Assembly: GCA_025765595.1 (NCBI GenBank)
Contig: JAIVFH010000304.1
Location: forward strand, 1 to 30,364
Reading direction: 5' to 3'
Origin: Obelidium mucronatum
Lineage: Eukaryota > Chytridiomycota > Chytridiomycetes > Chytridiales > Chytriomycetaceae
Length of the DNA: 30,364 nucleotides
Shown: positions 1 through 9,183 of the stretch, piece after piece
How positions within the stretch are numbered: position 1 is the stretch's first letter
Layout of the letters: the number at the start of each line of letters is the position of its first letter
Notes under the pieces: generated by a model
What the model was told of the DNA's origin: nothing
Seen by the model: the letters and a program-made list of their open reading frames with translations, nothing else
The model's database searches: none
Translations under genes and position numbers: made by a program

Positions 1-1251
1 TGCGTTGGGCTGCACGCAATGGGCATGTTGAAGTTGTCCAGCTTCTTTTGAGTGCGTGTGATAAAGTGAATCCAACTATAGCTGGACCTGTCTTGGATGT
101 GGAAGGGGATGACAGCATTGTGGCTATCTTGAATGATCGAAACGCTTTAAATTCACTGGATATTGCTTGTGCATATGGGAGATACCTCATAGCGGAAATT
201 TTACTCCAAGACTCTCGAGTAACCAAAGAAGCTTGTGACATGGCGTATTCTTTTGGCTCCTTGAAGAGAGATGCCAGCCCCTTTGGTAGAAATTATGCGC
301 ATGTTATCCGCGTACTACTCGAAGATGGTCGAGCAGAACCTAGTCTTCCTTGGAGACACCACTTTTATGCTGATGCTGTGGAGTTCTTGTTGAAAGACGG
401 TCGCTATCCAATTACCAATGACGGACGTGCTCTTATGAACGCCTGCAGAAACCGGGAATCTCGCAATGGTCAAGTATTTTCTTGGACTCCCAGGTTTGGG
501 CGTGCTACCTGTAGTGCCCGCTGCAACACATGGACAAGTTCATATCATGGAATACCTGCTTTCTTTCCCTGAAATCGACCCTTCGGTCTATTACAACGAA
601 GCGATTCGCCAAGCTTCTGCAAATGGTCATTTCGAAATTGTTCAAATGCTGCTGTTGGATTCACGAGTAGACCCGTCCATGCCGGGACTTGCGAGGGTTT
701 TTGGAGCAAGCCGCTATTATGAATTCCAGGACTTTCCAAACACTGCTCTGCATTTGGCCATTAGAGGAGGTCATACCAGAGTTGTTCAACTCCTTCTTGC
801 GGTCAAACGGACGGATGTATTGCCGGATATGGACAAATATCTCGATACGGTCTTTGAAGATGGTAGCTCTTCTGTATCGACTGTATACTACGGTCGAAAC
901 TGTGATTTCAACGCGGCAGTGAATCGAGGGGAAGTGAAAAGAACAAACTTTGCAAGAGGCGATGGTTGGTATGCCGATCCTTACATCGAAAGTCATGCTC
1001 CAAAGCCGATGGATAATTTGAAACTTGCCATTGAGATGGGGGATGTAGAGGTGGTAAGATTATTGCTGGATGATAAACGGATGGTCGACCATATTGTGAG
1101 AATCCGAGAGCGATTGGATTTGAGCAAAAATCATCGCATCAATCGCGATTTACGGCGGAAACGGATGTTTTACGTTAAGTTGGCAGAGGATAAGGGTAAA
1201 TTAGAGATTGCAGAGCTCGTGAGACGCGTTATGAGTTTGTCTAATATCTAG
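1..1251 (+). CDS. Ankyrin-repeat protein, 5' end outside window, one internal frame break
   Basis: The reading frame is already open at base 3, with ankyrin sequence (RWAARNGHVEVVQLLL), so the start lies upstream of the window. Ankyrin helix pairs follow, with the local signature LLLxDxRVDPS (DSRVDPS near 660-675), and the protein ends in a basic tail (SKNHRINRDLRRKR). Ankyrin repeats are protein-binding scaffolds; the partner is unknown. The frame changes by one base near 452-456 (run ACCGGG). Dropping one base there turns CRNRESRN into the expected NGNLAMVKYFL helix, so this is a one-base insertion and not an intron. An F-box-like N-terminus, as in the relatives at 1962, 7396 and 9184, may lie upstream but is not visible. 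It ends 29 bp from the convergent aprataxin gene. Being ankyrin is near certain; intact or pseudogene is open. Confidence 0.8.
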
Positions 1252-1280
1252 AGAATGACTTTATTTCACCAATATACTTC

Positions 1281-1955
1281 TTATTCTGCTTTATTTGATA
1301 ACAGCGCCTCCTTTTCCAAATGAGATTCCAAGTGTTTCTTGAGTTCCGGCATATTCTTGCACTTCTTTGTACACTTGTGGCACTGCAAGTCCGCCTTCAA
1401 CAGAGCTTCAGATTCCTCGACATTGACTTCAACGGATCCCTTCTCGGTAATCTCAAATATAACATCTTGCAGTGGGATAAAGAAACGCGTGGTGAATGAA
1501 TTCCAGTGCTTCTTGTGTTTGAGACAGGGAGAAACCATATCGTCTGATATTATGTGCATGTGGAGGTGAGCCATAGAGGGGACCGCGTGGAAGCCAGCCT
1601 TGAAGCAGACTGACGGATGTGCCTGTTGCACTTGCTTCAGCGTGTGAGCCAGCGACTCCAGCATGGGCAAGTCCGTGGCTGAGAGCGCAGAAACCCCCTT
1701 GGCGGACCGATGCTCTGGCGCGCTTGTCCGGGGAAGCGCAAGAAAGTGCATCTTCGCCTTAGGAAAGCTATCTTTGATCAGGACGACTTCGGGCGTGGCA
1801 GTGACGACAGCCTCGGGGTGTTTGTCAGGAGCCTCGAGGTAACCGCTGAGGGCATTCTGCCAGGCGGGAACAGCGGCATTCTTGGGCTTCTTGGCTTTGT
1901 CAGTTGCGGCTGCTGGGGCCGAAGCCATCATGCGCTTGAGGGGATTGGTGGACAT
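1281..1955 (-). CDS. HNT3: Aprataxin-like HIT-domain DNA adenylate hydrolase with C-terminal zinc finger
   Basis: Single-exon gene of 224 aa, close to the size of the short fungal aprataxins. The HIT motif HLHMHI is at residues 130-135, and the middle His132 is the expected nucleophile. The family element LKHKKHWNSF follows at 145-154. The C-terminus has a zinc-finger pattern with Cys192, Cys195, His208 and His212. Aprataxin removes AMP from abortively ligated 5' DNA ends and acts in nuclear single-strand break repair. The N-terminal 30 residues are Ala/Lys-rich and may carry a nuclear signal. There is no FHA domain, as expected for fungal members. Its start codon is only 6 bp from the divergent start of the F-box/ankyrin gene at 1962, so the two must share or overlap promoter and leader sequence. 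No frame break is visible. Confidence 0.92.
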   Translation of the reverse strand: MSTNPLKRMMASAPAAATDKAKKPKNAAVPAWQNALSGYLEAPDKHPEAVVTATPEVVLIKDSFPKAKMHFLALPRTSAPEHRSAKGVSALSATDLPMLESLAHTLKQVQQAHPSVCFKAGFHAVPSMAHLHMHIISDDMVSPCLKHKKHWNSFTTRFFIPLQDVIFEITEKGSVEVNVEESEALLKADLQCHKCTKKCKNMPELKKHLESHLEKEALLSNKAE

Positions 1956-1961
1956 TGCTTA

Positions 1962-2898
1962 ATGTTTCTTCCAAACGAACTTGTTGGACAAATTCTGCTT
2001 TATCTCCCGTTGGACGAAACAGTGGCAAGAGTGGCTTTCGCGTCAAAGACTCGCTTAGCTGTTTATTTGTTGGACAATCTGGCTTTTGCAAAGCGTCATG
2101 TTGATGCTCAGCCAAGTGGTGTTTGGTCCAGGGTCCTCCCGATACCGTACCAAGCAATGCTCATGATCCCAGTCTTTAATTCAGTCTTGGATCCACTGAG
2201 ACGTGATGTTCAAATTGGGCCATCTACTCAACTCAAAGTGGCGGCTCTGCTTCTCAACAATCCACAATACTTTGACCCAACTGCCAACGAAAACAACTTC
2301 TTCATTTGGGTCATCAGTTGCTACAATACGGAGCTGTTGGATTTGGTCCTCAACGACCCTCGCATTGATCCATCCTGTATCCACAATTACGCAATCCGAA
2401 AGACTGTTCAACAAGGCCACAGCGCCACAGTCCAACGGCTCCTCCTAGATCCAAGAGTAGATCCTACCACATTAAATAATTGGTGTGATGATGGCACTGC
2501 CCCATAAGGAATCCAACCACTTGATCAGAATTCTGCTTGCCGATGAACGTGTCGATCCCTGTGATTCAAATTGTCTTCAGTTGGCATGCGAAATGAATTA
2601 TCCGGAAGCTGTTGGCTTGTTGTTGACACATGAGGCGGTGGATCCATCGGCGGATGACAATAAACTGGTTATCTTTGCATCTCCGAAGGGATTGGTTAAA
2701 ATTGTGGATATTCTGATGCGGGATCCACGAGTAGATCCTTCGGCGCAAGGGAATTCTGCTTTGTTACTTGCTATGGGGGCAGGACACTATGACGTCGCTG
2801 AACGATTGCTCAGTGACCGCCGTGTTAGTTCTTTACCAAATGCTGAGATTGCTTTGCATTGGACGCAGTTTGTTGCCGGAGTAAACCGAAACGTTTGA
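1962..2898 (+). CDS. F-box-like/ankyrin-repeat protein with one frame break
   Basis: About 311 aa if the frame break is bridged. The N-terminus (FLPNELVGQILLYLPLDE) has the LPxELxxxIxxxLP pattern of an F-box-like motif. A family-specific linker with PYQAM follows, then repeats carrying LLLDPRVDP, LLADERVDP and LMRDPRVDPS. The architecture suggests a substrate adaptor for an SCF ubiquitin ligase, with ankyrin repeats reading the target; this is inference. The frame shifts by one extra base at about 2478-2486: the first frame ends at the TAA at 2505, while the next repeat (SNHLIRILLADERVDP) is in the following frame. ATG 1962 is chosen because the F-box begins two residues later. The stop TGA is at 2896-2898, 30 bases before AATAAA. 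Paralogues lie at 7396-9003 and 9184-10450. Confidence 0.78.
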
Positions 2899-2928
2899 GT
2901 AGGAAACGAAAAACGCGTTGTCGTTTTG

Positions 2929-2934
2929 AATAAA
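2929..2934 (+). terminator. Polyadenylation signal AATAAA
   Basis: An exact AATAAA hexamer 30 bases after the stop codon of the F-box/ankyrin gene, followed by T-rich sequence. It supports that gene being, or having recently been, transcribed. Confidence 0.55.
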
Positions 2935-3231
2935 CCTTTTTGATATTATAATTGTGGGAATATTCAAACATTGCCGTTTCCACTTTATATATGTATAATG
3001 TATATATTTATTCATGTTCTACCTTGCAATGATGTCTGTTATCTTCTCCACATCCACCAAATAGGCCGCCCTACCTTACCCCTTTACAGAAAAACATGTT
3101 TTTTTTTGACTAAACGAATCGATTTATTCGATGTATCGATGATTCGCTGGCGGTGGCACATTCACCAGAAAACAGTCTGTGGCGTCTTTGTTTGGGTGGC
3201 ACAGCCGGCGCCTCAATTTCTTTTGGATTGC

Positions 3232-3238
3232 TATAAAA
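3232..3238 (+). promoter_or_regulatory. Candidate TATA box of the Stf2-like gene
   Basis: TATAAAA lies 46 bases upstream of ATG 3285. The rest of 2899-3284 holds the polyadenylation signal of the upstream gene and AT-rich sequence; I see no gene in it. Confidence 0.45.
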
Positions 3239-3284
3239 CAAGGCACCGTCCTTCACTGAAATAAAACCAAAGGAAAAAAAAGAT

Positions 3285-3625
3285 ATGACTCGTTCCAATA
3301 AGGCAAAGTCTGATCGGTTGCAGCATTCTGGAGGCCGTAGTGGTAGAGGGGGTGATCAAGGAAGCGCCAAGAAAGGTGGGGGCGGGGCACATAACTGGGT
3401 AAGGGGTGGGCTACACTAATTCGATTTGAAGTATTACTGATTCCCTGTAATCATCGTTTTCTACAGGGTCGTGACGGCGATGAAGTGGCTGATGTCATGA
3501 ATAACTACAACTCTGTCAAGAGCGGTTGCAGCAGCATGAGTGCAAGTTCAAACAAGCGTAGAAGTATGGGAGAAGGGAATGTACACGTGGCTCCCCAGGT
3601 TGATCATTACGGCATTGGATTCTAG
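3285..3625 (+). CDS. Stf2/Tma10-like small basic hydrophilic protein (two exons)
   Basis: Exons 3285..3398 and 3467..3625 encode 90 aa. The 68-bp intron has GTAAGG, a good branch point (TTACTGAT) and CTACAG. The start MTRSNK and the segment GGGGAHNW-GRDGDEVADVM (residues 31-50, across the splice) match the MTRTNKW and NWGxxGDEI blocks of yeast Stf2 and Tma10. That family belongs to the SERBP1/HABP4-like group; its members bind ribosomes or F1-ATPase and behave as stress-linked hydrophilins. The first 30 residues are Gly/Arg/Lys-rich. The first-exon codons run straight into the intron without another stop, so the splice is supported mainly by family continuity. The gene converges with SLC35F6, whose stop is 175 bp away. 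Function in this organism is inferred from similarity only. Confidence 0.72.
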
Positions 3626-3800
3626 TTTTCTTTGAGAATTCATCATTATTGAATATACTATTTTGTAATTTGAACGCTTTGACTTCATCGCTAGCAATGG
3701 CGTAATGCATTCACAAACAGATTCACAAGCATAAATATAACTTGTTTGTAAATAACCACATCATATAAATGAGACACACACCCCAAATCCATCTTAAAAA

Positions 3801-5184
3801 CTAAAGCTCATCATCATCGACGACAACCTCTGAATCCTCCGCCCGTCCCAACCCCAACCAAGCCGGCAACACAACCACATCATTAAACACAAACGTTCCG
3901 TAAATCAAGACAACAAATCCAGCCACCTGCAACCACTTGAACGTTTCCCACCCAAGCCCCATACTGATTGCCCAAATGAACACAGTTCGACATGTATCGA
4001 TTGTGCTTCGAGATGTTGCGCTGACTGTTTGAGTCACGCTGAGGCCGGACCAGTTGAATAACGAGATGGAGAAGCAGATTCCGATTCCTAGAGAGTGATC
4101 AAACAAAGGTGAATTAAGAACGGGAGCATAACCCCAATGACAAACTAACCAATATAGAACACAGACTGCACATAAAACACCTCCTTCCACCCTTGAACCA
4201 CATTAAAGAAATTATCCGGCCCTTGATATTGCCCATAAAAGTAATAAACGGGAGGCAAGACTATTAAACCCGTCAAGAGTCCAAAAACGCCTTCCAACCC
4301 AACAGCCTTGAGAGCATTCACTTTATACTTGGAGAGAACTTTCTCTTCAATCACAAACTGAGTTGCAGTGAGGGATTGCGCTAATACGACCAAAAAAACA
4401 CCGAGAATTGCTTGGGCGTTTGTTGGTTCTGCGAGTGGTTGAAGTGATGAAGGAGGTGAAATCTTTTGGAGAAGGGATAGTTCGGGGTTTGATGTGTTGT
4501 TGAAGATGGAGGAGGCGCCAACAAGGGAAACTCCAACAAAGACGGTGCATAGTGCGAACCATCTGTAGGGAGGGTGTTTCCGGCCAAGAAAGAGGGTTGA
4601 GAATGTTCCTGTAAAGAGGACAACGGATCCTCTTAGCTTAGACGTAAAAAATACGCGTTCTTTTTAGTAGAGATAGAGAATGTATGTTTCATGAATAACT
4701 TACCATTTGGTACACGCTTGCCGCGACAAACAAGAGACCCACATTCATGAGTGATGTTGCAAGCAGGTCGCAGATTGTTGGCAGCCACAGCAACAGCAAG
4801 CGGACCCCAGACAGTTCGACTGGTTGTTCTTGCTGATCCTCATCGCTGTCCTGATGTTCCTCGTCGATGAGGGGCGCTTCTTCCGGAGAAGTCTTCCGGA
4901 AGTGGTTTGCAAGGAGATAAACCACCAAGCAGCCGCTTTCGCCGACAAACATTGTCAGGGTCTTTGGGCAAAGTGGTTAGACTTGGTTAGACTTGGCCTG
5001 GCGAAGGCGTCACCTGCCACACTGGCTGCTCAAAGTGCTTCGGGTGGTCCGTGTCACAGTCCCGCACACACTGCAAATCCTGCCACTTGTTGAGGATTGT
5101 GTTCATGCTGCCAGTGGCGAGCATCACGAGCACATAGAGCCAGAGAGGGACTGAACTCCGGCTGCTGCTGCTTCCAAGCGCCAT
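3801..5184 (-). CDS. SLC35F6: SLC35F6-type multi-pass drug/metabolite transporter family protein (four exons)
   Basis: Exons on the minus strand are 5184..5014, 4961..4704, 4636..4150 and 4087..3801, giving 400 aa. Introns of 52, 67 and 62 bp keep phase exactly. Family markers run through the length: TGSMNTILNKW near residue 24, MFVGE after the first intron, ATSLMNVGL and SVYQM-LRGSVVLFTGTFS across the second, EEKVLSKYKVNALKAVGLEG, and NWSGLSVTQTVSATSRSTIDTCRTVFIWAISMGLGWE in the last exon. These match animal SLC35F6 (about 370 aa), a ten-helix member of the nucleotide-sugar transporter superfamily found in lysosomal and mitochondrial membranes; its substrate is unsettled. An acidic loop (DEEHQDSDEDQQEQ) lies in exon 2 and an acidic tail ends the protein. 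No frame break. The gene is surrounded by decayed accessory sequence on its 5' side. Confidence 0.9.
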
Positions 5185-5534
5185 TTCCCGTGCTTAATTA
5201 TGGAAAACTGGAATATACTCAAGTGTCGGATGAAAAGCTGGAATCACTGTTTGGCACTATGGCGAAAACAGTGAGAAGATCGCAAAAAATTAAGCGAATT
5301 CTTTGGCAAGAAAAGTGGGAAAGGTCTTCCTTGTCGGAACAGCTGCTTTGGTGTGAAGTCCCGTCTCTTATTTTTGTTGTTTTTCAGTTGTCAATACTTG
5401 TGTGTATTGCAGTCCAAACCGTTAAAAAGTAATCTATTTCGTTTTACTGGATATCGTGCAATTGTCGCCCCACTTGGCTGGTACTCTAGAATATTTATTA
5501 GAATAAGTCAACTGAATAAATTGTCTTGTTATAG
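5185..5534. other. Upstream region of SLC35F6, no gene supported
   Basis: About 350 bp between the SLC35F6 start and an F-box fragment. Open frames here are short and lack recognisable domains. It presumably holds the SLC35F6 promoter; no clear TATA element was found. Confidence 0.4.
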
Positions 5535-5658
5535 GTTGTTGAAAAGATACTTGAAATACTGCCAAGTGAACTCGTGGAACTTGTTCTTGTCCACCTTCCA
5601 GTCAACCGCTGTCTCATTGCAATCGGCCGTTATTGTATTTCGTTTGTTTCATTTTAAC
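5535..5658 (+). pseudogene. F-box-like N-terminal fragment 1
   Basis: A stretch of about 40 codons reads ILEILPSELVELVLVHLPVNRC, the same LPxELxxxxLxxLP block that opens the F-box/ankyrin genes in this window. It is bounded by TAG at 5532 and TAA just after 5655 and has no start codon or ankyrin repeats. It is best explained as the relic of a lost family member. Confidence 0.6.
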
Positions 5659-5712
5659 AGTTTTTATAAATAAGGGGGGCTGAATAGACTATTTTTTGAA
5701 ACTGATGCTTGA

Positions 5713-5913
5713 GACCAACTTGAGACAACGAACCTTCCAATCAACAACAATCTCGTTGTAATAGGCCTTGCTTCAAAGCAGCTCTTGAAACCGCTTGTCT
5801 TGACTGATTTCGGATTTTCAAGTTGGTATTCTTCGGAAAGAGAAACGCAACAGATTTTGCTTCTTTCTTGCAAATGTTGCGTTGGTTGCTGCGGTGGTTC
5901 TGTTTTTTCATAG
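5713..5913 (+). pseudogene. F-box-like N-terminal fragment 2
   Basis: Open from after the TGA at 5710 to the TAG at 5911. The segment LPINNNLVVIGLASKQLLKPLV matches the second half of the F-box region of the gene at 9184-10450 (IPITGFNLRSIGLASKHVLAPFV). The preceding LPxEL half is scrambled by stops. With fragment 1 it marks one or two dead copies of the family on the plus strand, opposite to the surviving copies. Confidence 0.55.
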
Positions 5914-5929
5914 GCAACAAGGTCTAACA

Positions 5930-7027
5930 TCAGCATGCTGATGCTGATTTATTTTTTTCATCCTCACGCTTACAATTCGCTTTAAAACAGGAGTTAACTG
6001 CAACATACAAGAAGCGATAAATTTTTGTCACTTCATCTTTCGGGAATACTCCAAGATTCAGACTGAGCTCGCTACTTCTCCACATCAAACCGCAATTATC
6101 AATATGAATAAACTGCCAGTTCTTTGCATTCGACGCTACTCCCCATACACTACAATCTGTTTCCCCTGCATCTTTTTTAGTCTTGAATAAAGTGGCAGCT
6201 TCAGCAACACATTCGCCAGAAATCTTCTGCTTCTCCACTTAACACTTGCTTCTGTTGTTGCAATGAAGTGAATCCCCTCAGGTACACCAATATCAAACGC
6301 CTCCAATCCATCAGGATATGATCCAATGGCATAGTCGACAATACCCGTTAGCTGTATCTCTCCGTCATTCGTTGATTGCGCGGCGTCCATCAGTACATTT
6401 GGAAAGATTTTCAGGCGTCCATTGAACTCTGGTCGCTTCACGATATCCAAAAGGAACAAGTTCAGAACAAAACGACGACCGCCTTCATTCTCCATGTGAA
6501 CATAATTTGCCGCTTCCTATATACTGCTTCTGGAAACCTCTTAATGGGTGGATGCCTGTAGGCAGATAGGGATCCAGATGGCGGTAATCAATGTTGATGC
6601 CTGTTACTCTCTGCGTCCACTTGCGGTCTGCTTCTTTGAATGACTTCAATTCCGTCTCGCCAATTTTGTTGGTCCAGAACTCCTCCCAATTCTTGAGATA
6701 AGCCATCTTTTCTTCACGCAATACCAAGGCTTCGTGTACAGTCAAACCTTTAGGAGGCCGCTTCGTCTCGCTCATGAGTTTAAACATTTCTTTCGTTTCA
6801 ACTTCGATTTGCAACGCGACTGCTTGCAGCTGTGATACATTGAAGTGGTGTCGAGCCTTGGCATTATCAGTCACTTTTGGACACACAGAGAAGCAGCGCT
6901 GAGATGATTGGATTGCAAACTCTTGAAATTGACTGCTTGACAGTAGAGCTTGTCGCCACGCGCAAAGACTTTGAGCGAACTGGTTCCACTGCCAAAGGGG
7001 AAGTCGCAGTTGCAAGACTTGAAGCAT
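5930..7027 (-). pseudogene. PD-(D/E)XK nuclease-like protein with two frame breaks
   Basis: Three open segments on the minus strand (7027-6485, 6495-6136, 6238-5930) join to about 365 aa if one extra base near 6490 and one missing base near 6135 are allowed. The C-terminal half has the order seen in nuclease-fold proteins common in fungi: GIVDYAIG (Asp of the PD motif), then HFIATTEAS at the (D/E)XK position, then VASNAKNWQFIHID, where a GVVS...W.F strand is usual. The Lys of E-x-K is Ser here, so catalysis is doubtful even if the frame were whole. The N-terminal half is helical and unassigned (KAxxHFNVSQLQAVALQIEVETKEMFK). The fold is inferred from motif order only. An effector-type or mobile-element accessory role is possible but unproven. 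Confidence 0.42.
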
Positions 7028-7189
7028 TTACTGAAGAAAAAAAAAGAAAACTTTTATTGGAGCGATTGCTCGTCTTAATTCTAACCCTTAACTCATCTGT
7101 TAGTTTCAGGCGTAGTGACCATTGGGAAATATGAACTCCATTGTATTTAAGATTATAAACACTCTTTTTGCCAAGGGATAGTTTCATTA

Positions 7190-7268
7190 TCTTGTTTGGA
7201 ATCATTCGCGAGTCTTGCAAAAGCAACTTGATGATTCCCCAATACCCACTGCCAATGCCAACCTTCAC
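7190..7268 (-). pseudogene. Ankyrin-repeat remnant
   Basis: A short minus-strand stretch reads GSGYWGIIKLLLQDSRMIPN, one ankyrin helix pair with the local LLLQDSR ending. It lies between the end of the broken F-box/ankyrin gene and the nuclease-like gene, in its own small frame. Likely debris of the neighbouring ankyrin gene. Confidence 0.45.
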
Positions 7269-7395
7269 TGAAATGCGCGATTGGGGGAATCAAGGTAACC
7301 CTAAACCTTAACAGGCATGACTTGTAAGTTCCACAGGATCTGAAAATGTTCTCTCTCATCATAAAAGCACTTTGTACATTGAATTCCAACATAGT

Positions 7396-9003
7396 TTATT
7401 TTATTTGGAAGTTCAGTTGCTTTGCAAACTTCGCAGTCCGTTTATCCATCAGGAATCTTGGATCTTCCAGCAACAATGTTATAACTTTCGTGAAATCGGA
7501 CTCACTAGGAAGATCGAAATCATTGCCACCCACAGCTTTGGCGTGTTTTGAAGCCGTTAAACAGCTGTGAAAAGCGTCGTTGTTGTTGGCTGATGGATTA
7601 ACTTGTTCATCACGCAGCAAAGATGAAACAGCACGATGATCACCCTTTCCGGAAGCAATGCGTAAAGCTTGATTATTGCAATCTCATGGATCAACCAAGG
7701 GGTGCTGCATGAGGCGGTCCAGGACAAGACGGTTCTTGTGATATGCTGCGTCGCGAATGGCTTTGTTTCGATTGACACTCGGATCCACGTATCGATGAGC
7801 CAGGAGTAAATTCAAAACATCCAAGTCTCCAGAAAATACTGCGATTTGTACCGAGTCATTTGAATTATAACGCGAATTCGATTCCAGAATCGCCCAATAG
7901 AAACCGGACTATTTCGGCATGTCCGCGCTCACATGCTGCCTTAAGGGCAGAGTTTTTTTGGACTAACCCCACTCTCAACAAGGAATTCCACCAGCGCCAA
8001 ATGATTGCCGAGACAAGGCCTCGCCAAGACAAGCCACAACAAAAGGATCTGTTGGGTCAAAATTGACACGATGGTCAGCCAGGAGAAGCCTCGCAACTTC
8101 CTCATGACCATCTGCACAAACTGCCATAAAACTCCCATCCGAATCGTCAAAAATAACTGATGGGTCCACCCGCGGATCGCGAAGCAAAAATTGGACAATG
8201 TCCACACACCCACTTTGGCTTGCTTCGCGTATGCAGAGGTTATTGTTTGCTGACGGATCCACAGCTGGAGAGGACGCTACAAGACCTTGGGCAGTTTCTA
8301 GATGGTCAAAGAGGCATGCATTCCGAATATATTCATTATCTTTATAGCAAGGATCGACGCGTGGATCTTGAAGAAAGAACTCAACAATTCGAGTATGTCC
8401 GCACTTCGTGGCCCATTTGAAGGCTGTACTCTCATCAGGATGAAGACTTGGATTTGCCTCCATCACCAACTTCACAACATCCAATATGTTGCATCTTACA
8501 GCCCAAATCAACGACCTTTCATTGCTTGCATCTATTCGATAGTGTTTGTTGGAAAGGAGTGTTTGAATGCGACGAACAGCTGTTGGGTCTTCAAGATTCC
8601 ATCTTCCCGGCCACATTGGATAGACAGCAATATCACCCGATAACCATGTGCACATCCATTCTGAAGGTTCGGTCCATTTATGTACGCAGAGGAGGTTCCC
8701 GTATATCACTGCTTGGTAATTGAATGGCATTGATTGATAGCCAGCATTGTAGAGACCCGCATCGTTCAAGTAGTCCCAGAGTGAAGCCGAAGTTGATAAC
8801 TTTAGCTGATGCTCAAAGTGTTTGCGGGCAAAGTAGAAGCTGTGGAAGATGGCTTTTGCAAACAATGGACTGACGAGAGCAACATCTACCACGCTTGAAT
8901 CGATAGGTAAATGGACAAGAATTTCTGAAATGATTTCGTCCGGAAAAGAGGTGATGGAAATGTAGGCGGAGACGGGTCTCATTCTGAAAGCAAATCCACG
9001 CAT
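7396..9003 (-). pseudogene. F-box-like/ankyrin-repeat gene broken by frame shifts and a stop
   Basis: The intact part (9003-7975, 342 aa) starts with an F-box-like block (SFPDEIISEILVHLPIDSS), the family linker NYQAVIYGNLL, and ankyrin repeats with LQDPRVDP, LRDPRVDPS and related ends. Homology continues far past its stop. One extra base near 8008-8014 leads to NHLALVEFLVESGVS. One extra A in an A7 run (7953-7959, minus sense) leads to ALKAACERGHAEIVRFLL. One extra base near 7876-7888 leads to VQIAVFSGDLDVLNLLL. An in-frame TGA at 7686-7684 then follows HPLVDP, and the repeats resume (QALRIASGKGDHRAVSSLLRDEQVNPS) to TAA at 7396. Bridged, it would be about 534 codons. The nonsense codon, which an indel error would not explain, argues for a true pseudogene or a C-terminally truncated product. 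Confidence 0.72.
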
Positions 9004-9136
9004 AAGCGAGAAGTGCCGCCTCTCTCAAAGGAAGGTGCAGAAAATTCTGCTGCGACAGTTTAATTTTTGTATAGAATTATATGCCGTTGTAGTTTCGTAA
9101 GCGATAGATATTAGCTAACTCTTTCCTTGAGTTTAG

Positions 9137-9171
9137 CCCCCCCCCCCCCCCCCCCAAAAAAAAAAAAAAAA
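9137..9171. repeat. Compound homopolymer C19-A16
   Basis: Nineteen C followed directly by sixteen A on the plus strand (T16G19 on the minus strand). It sits in the 180-bp gap between the end of one F-box/ankyrin gene (9184) and the start of the next (9003). Confidence 0.95.
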
Positions 9172-9183
9172 CGTCCCCACACA

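Noticed and set aside
9137..9171. Telomeric or centromeric repeat
   Set aside because: A pure C then A run has no telomere-type unit and lies between two family genes.
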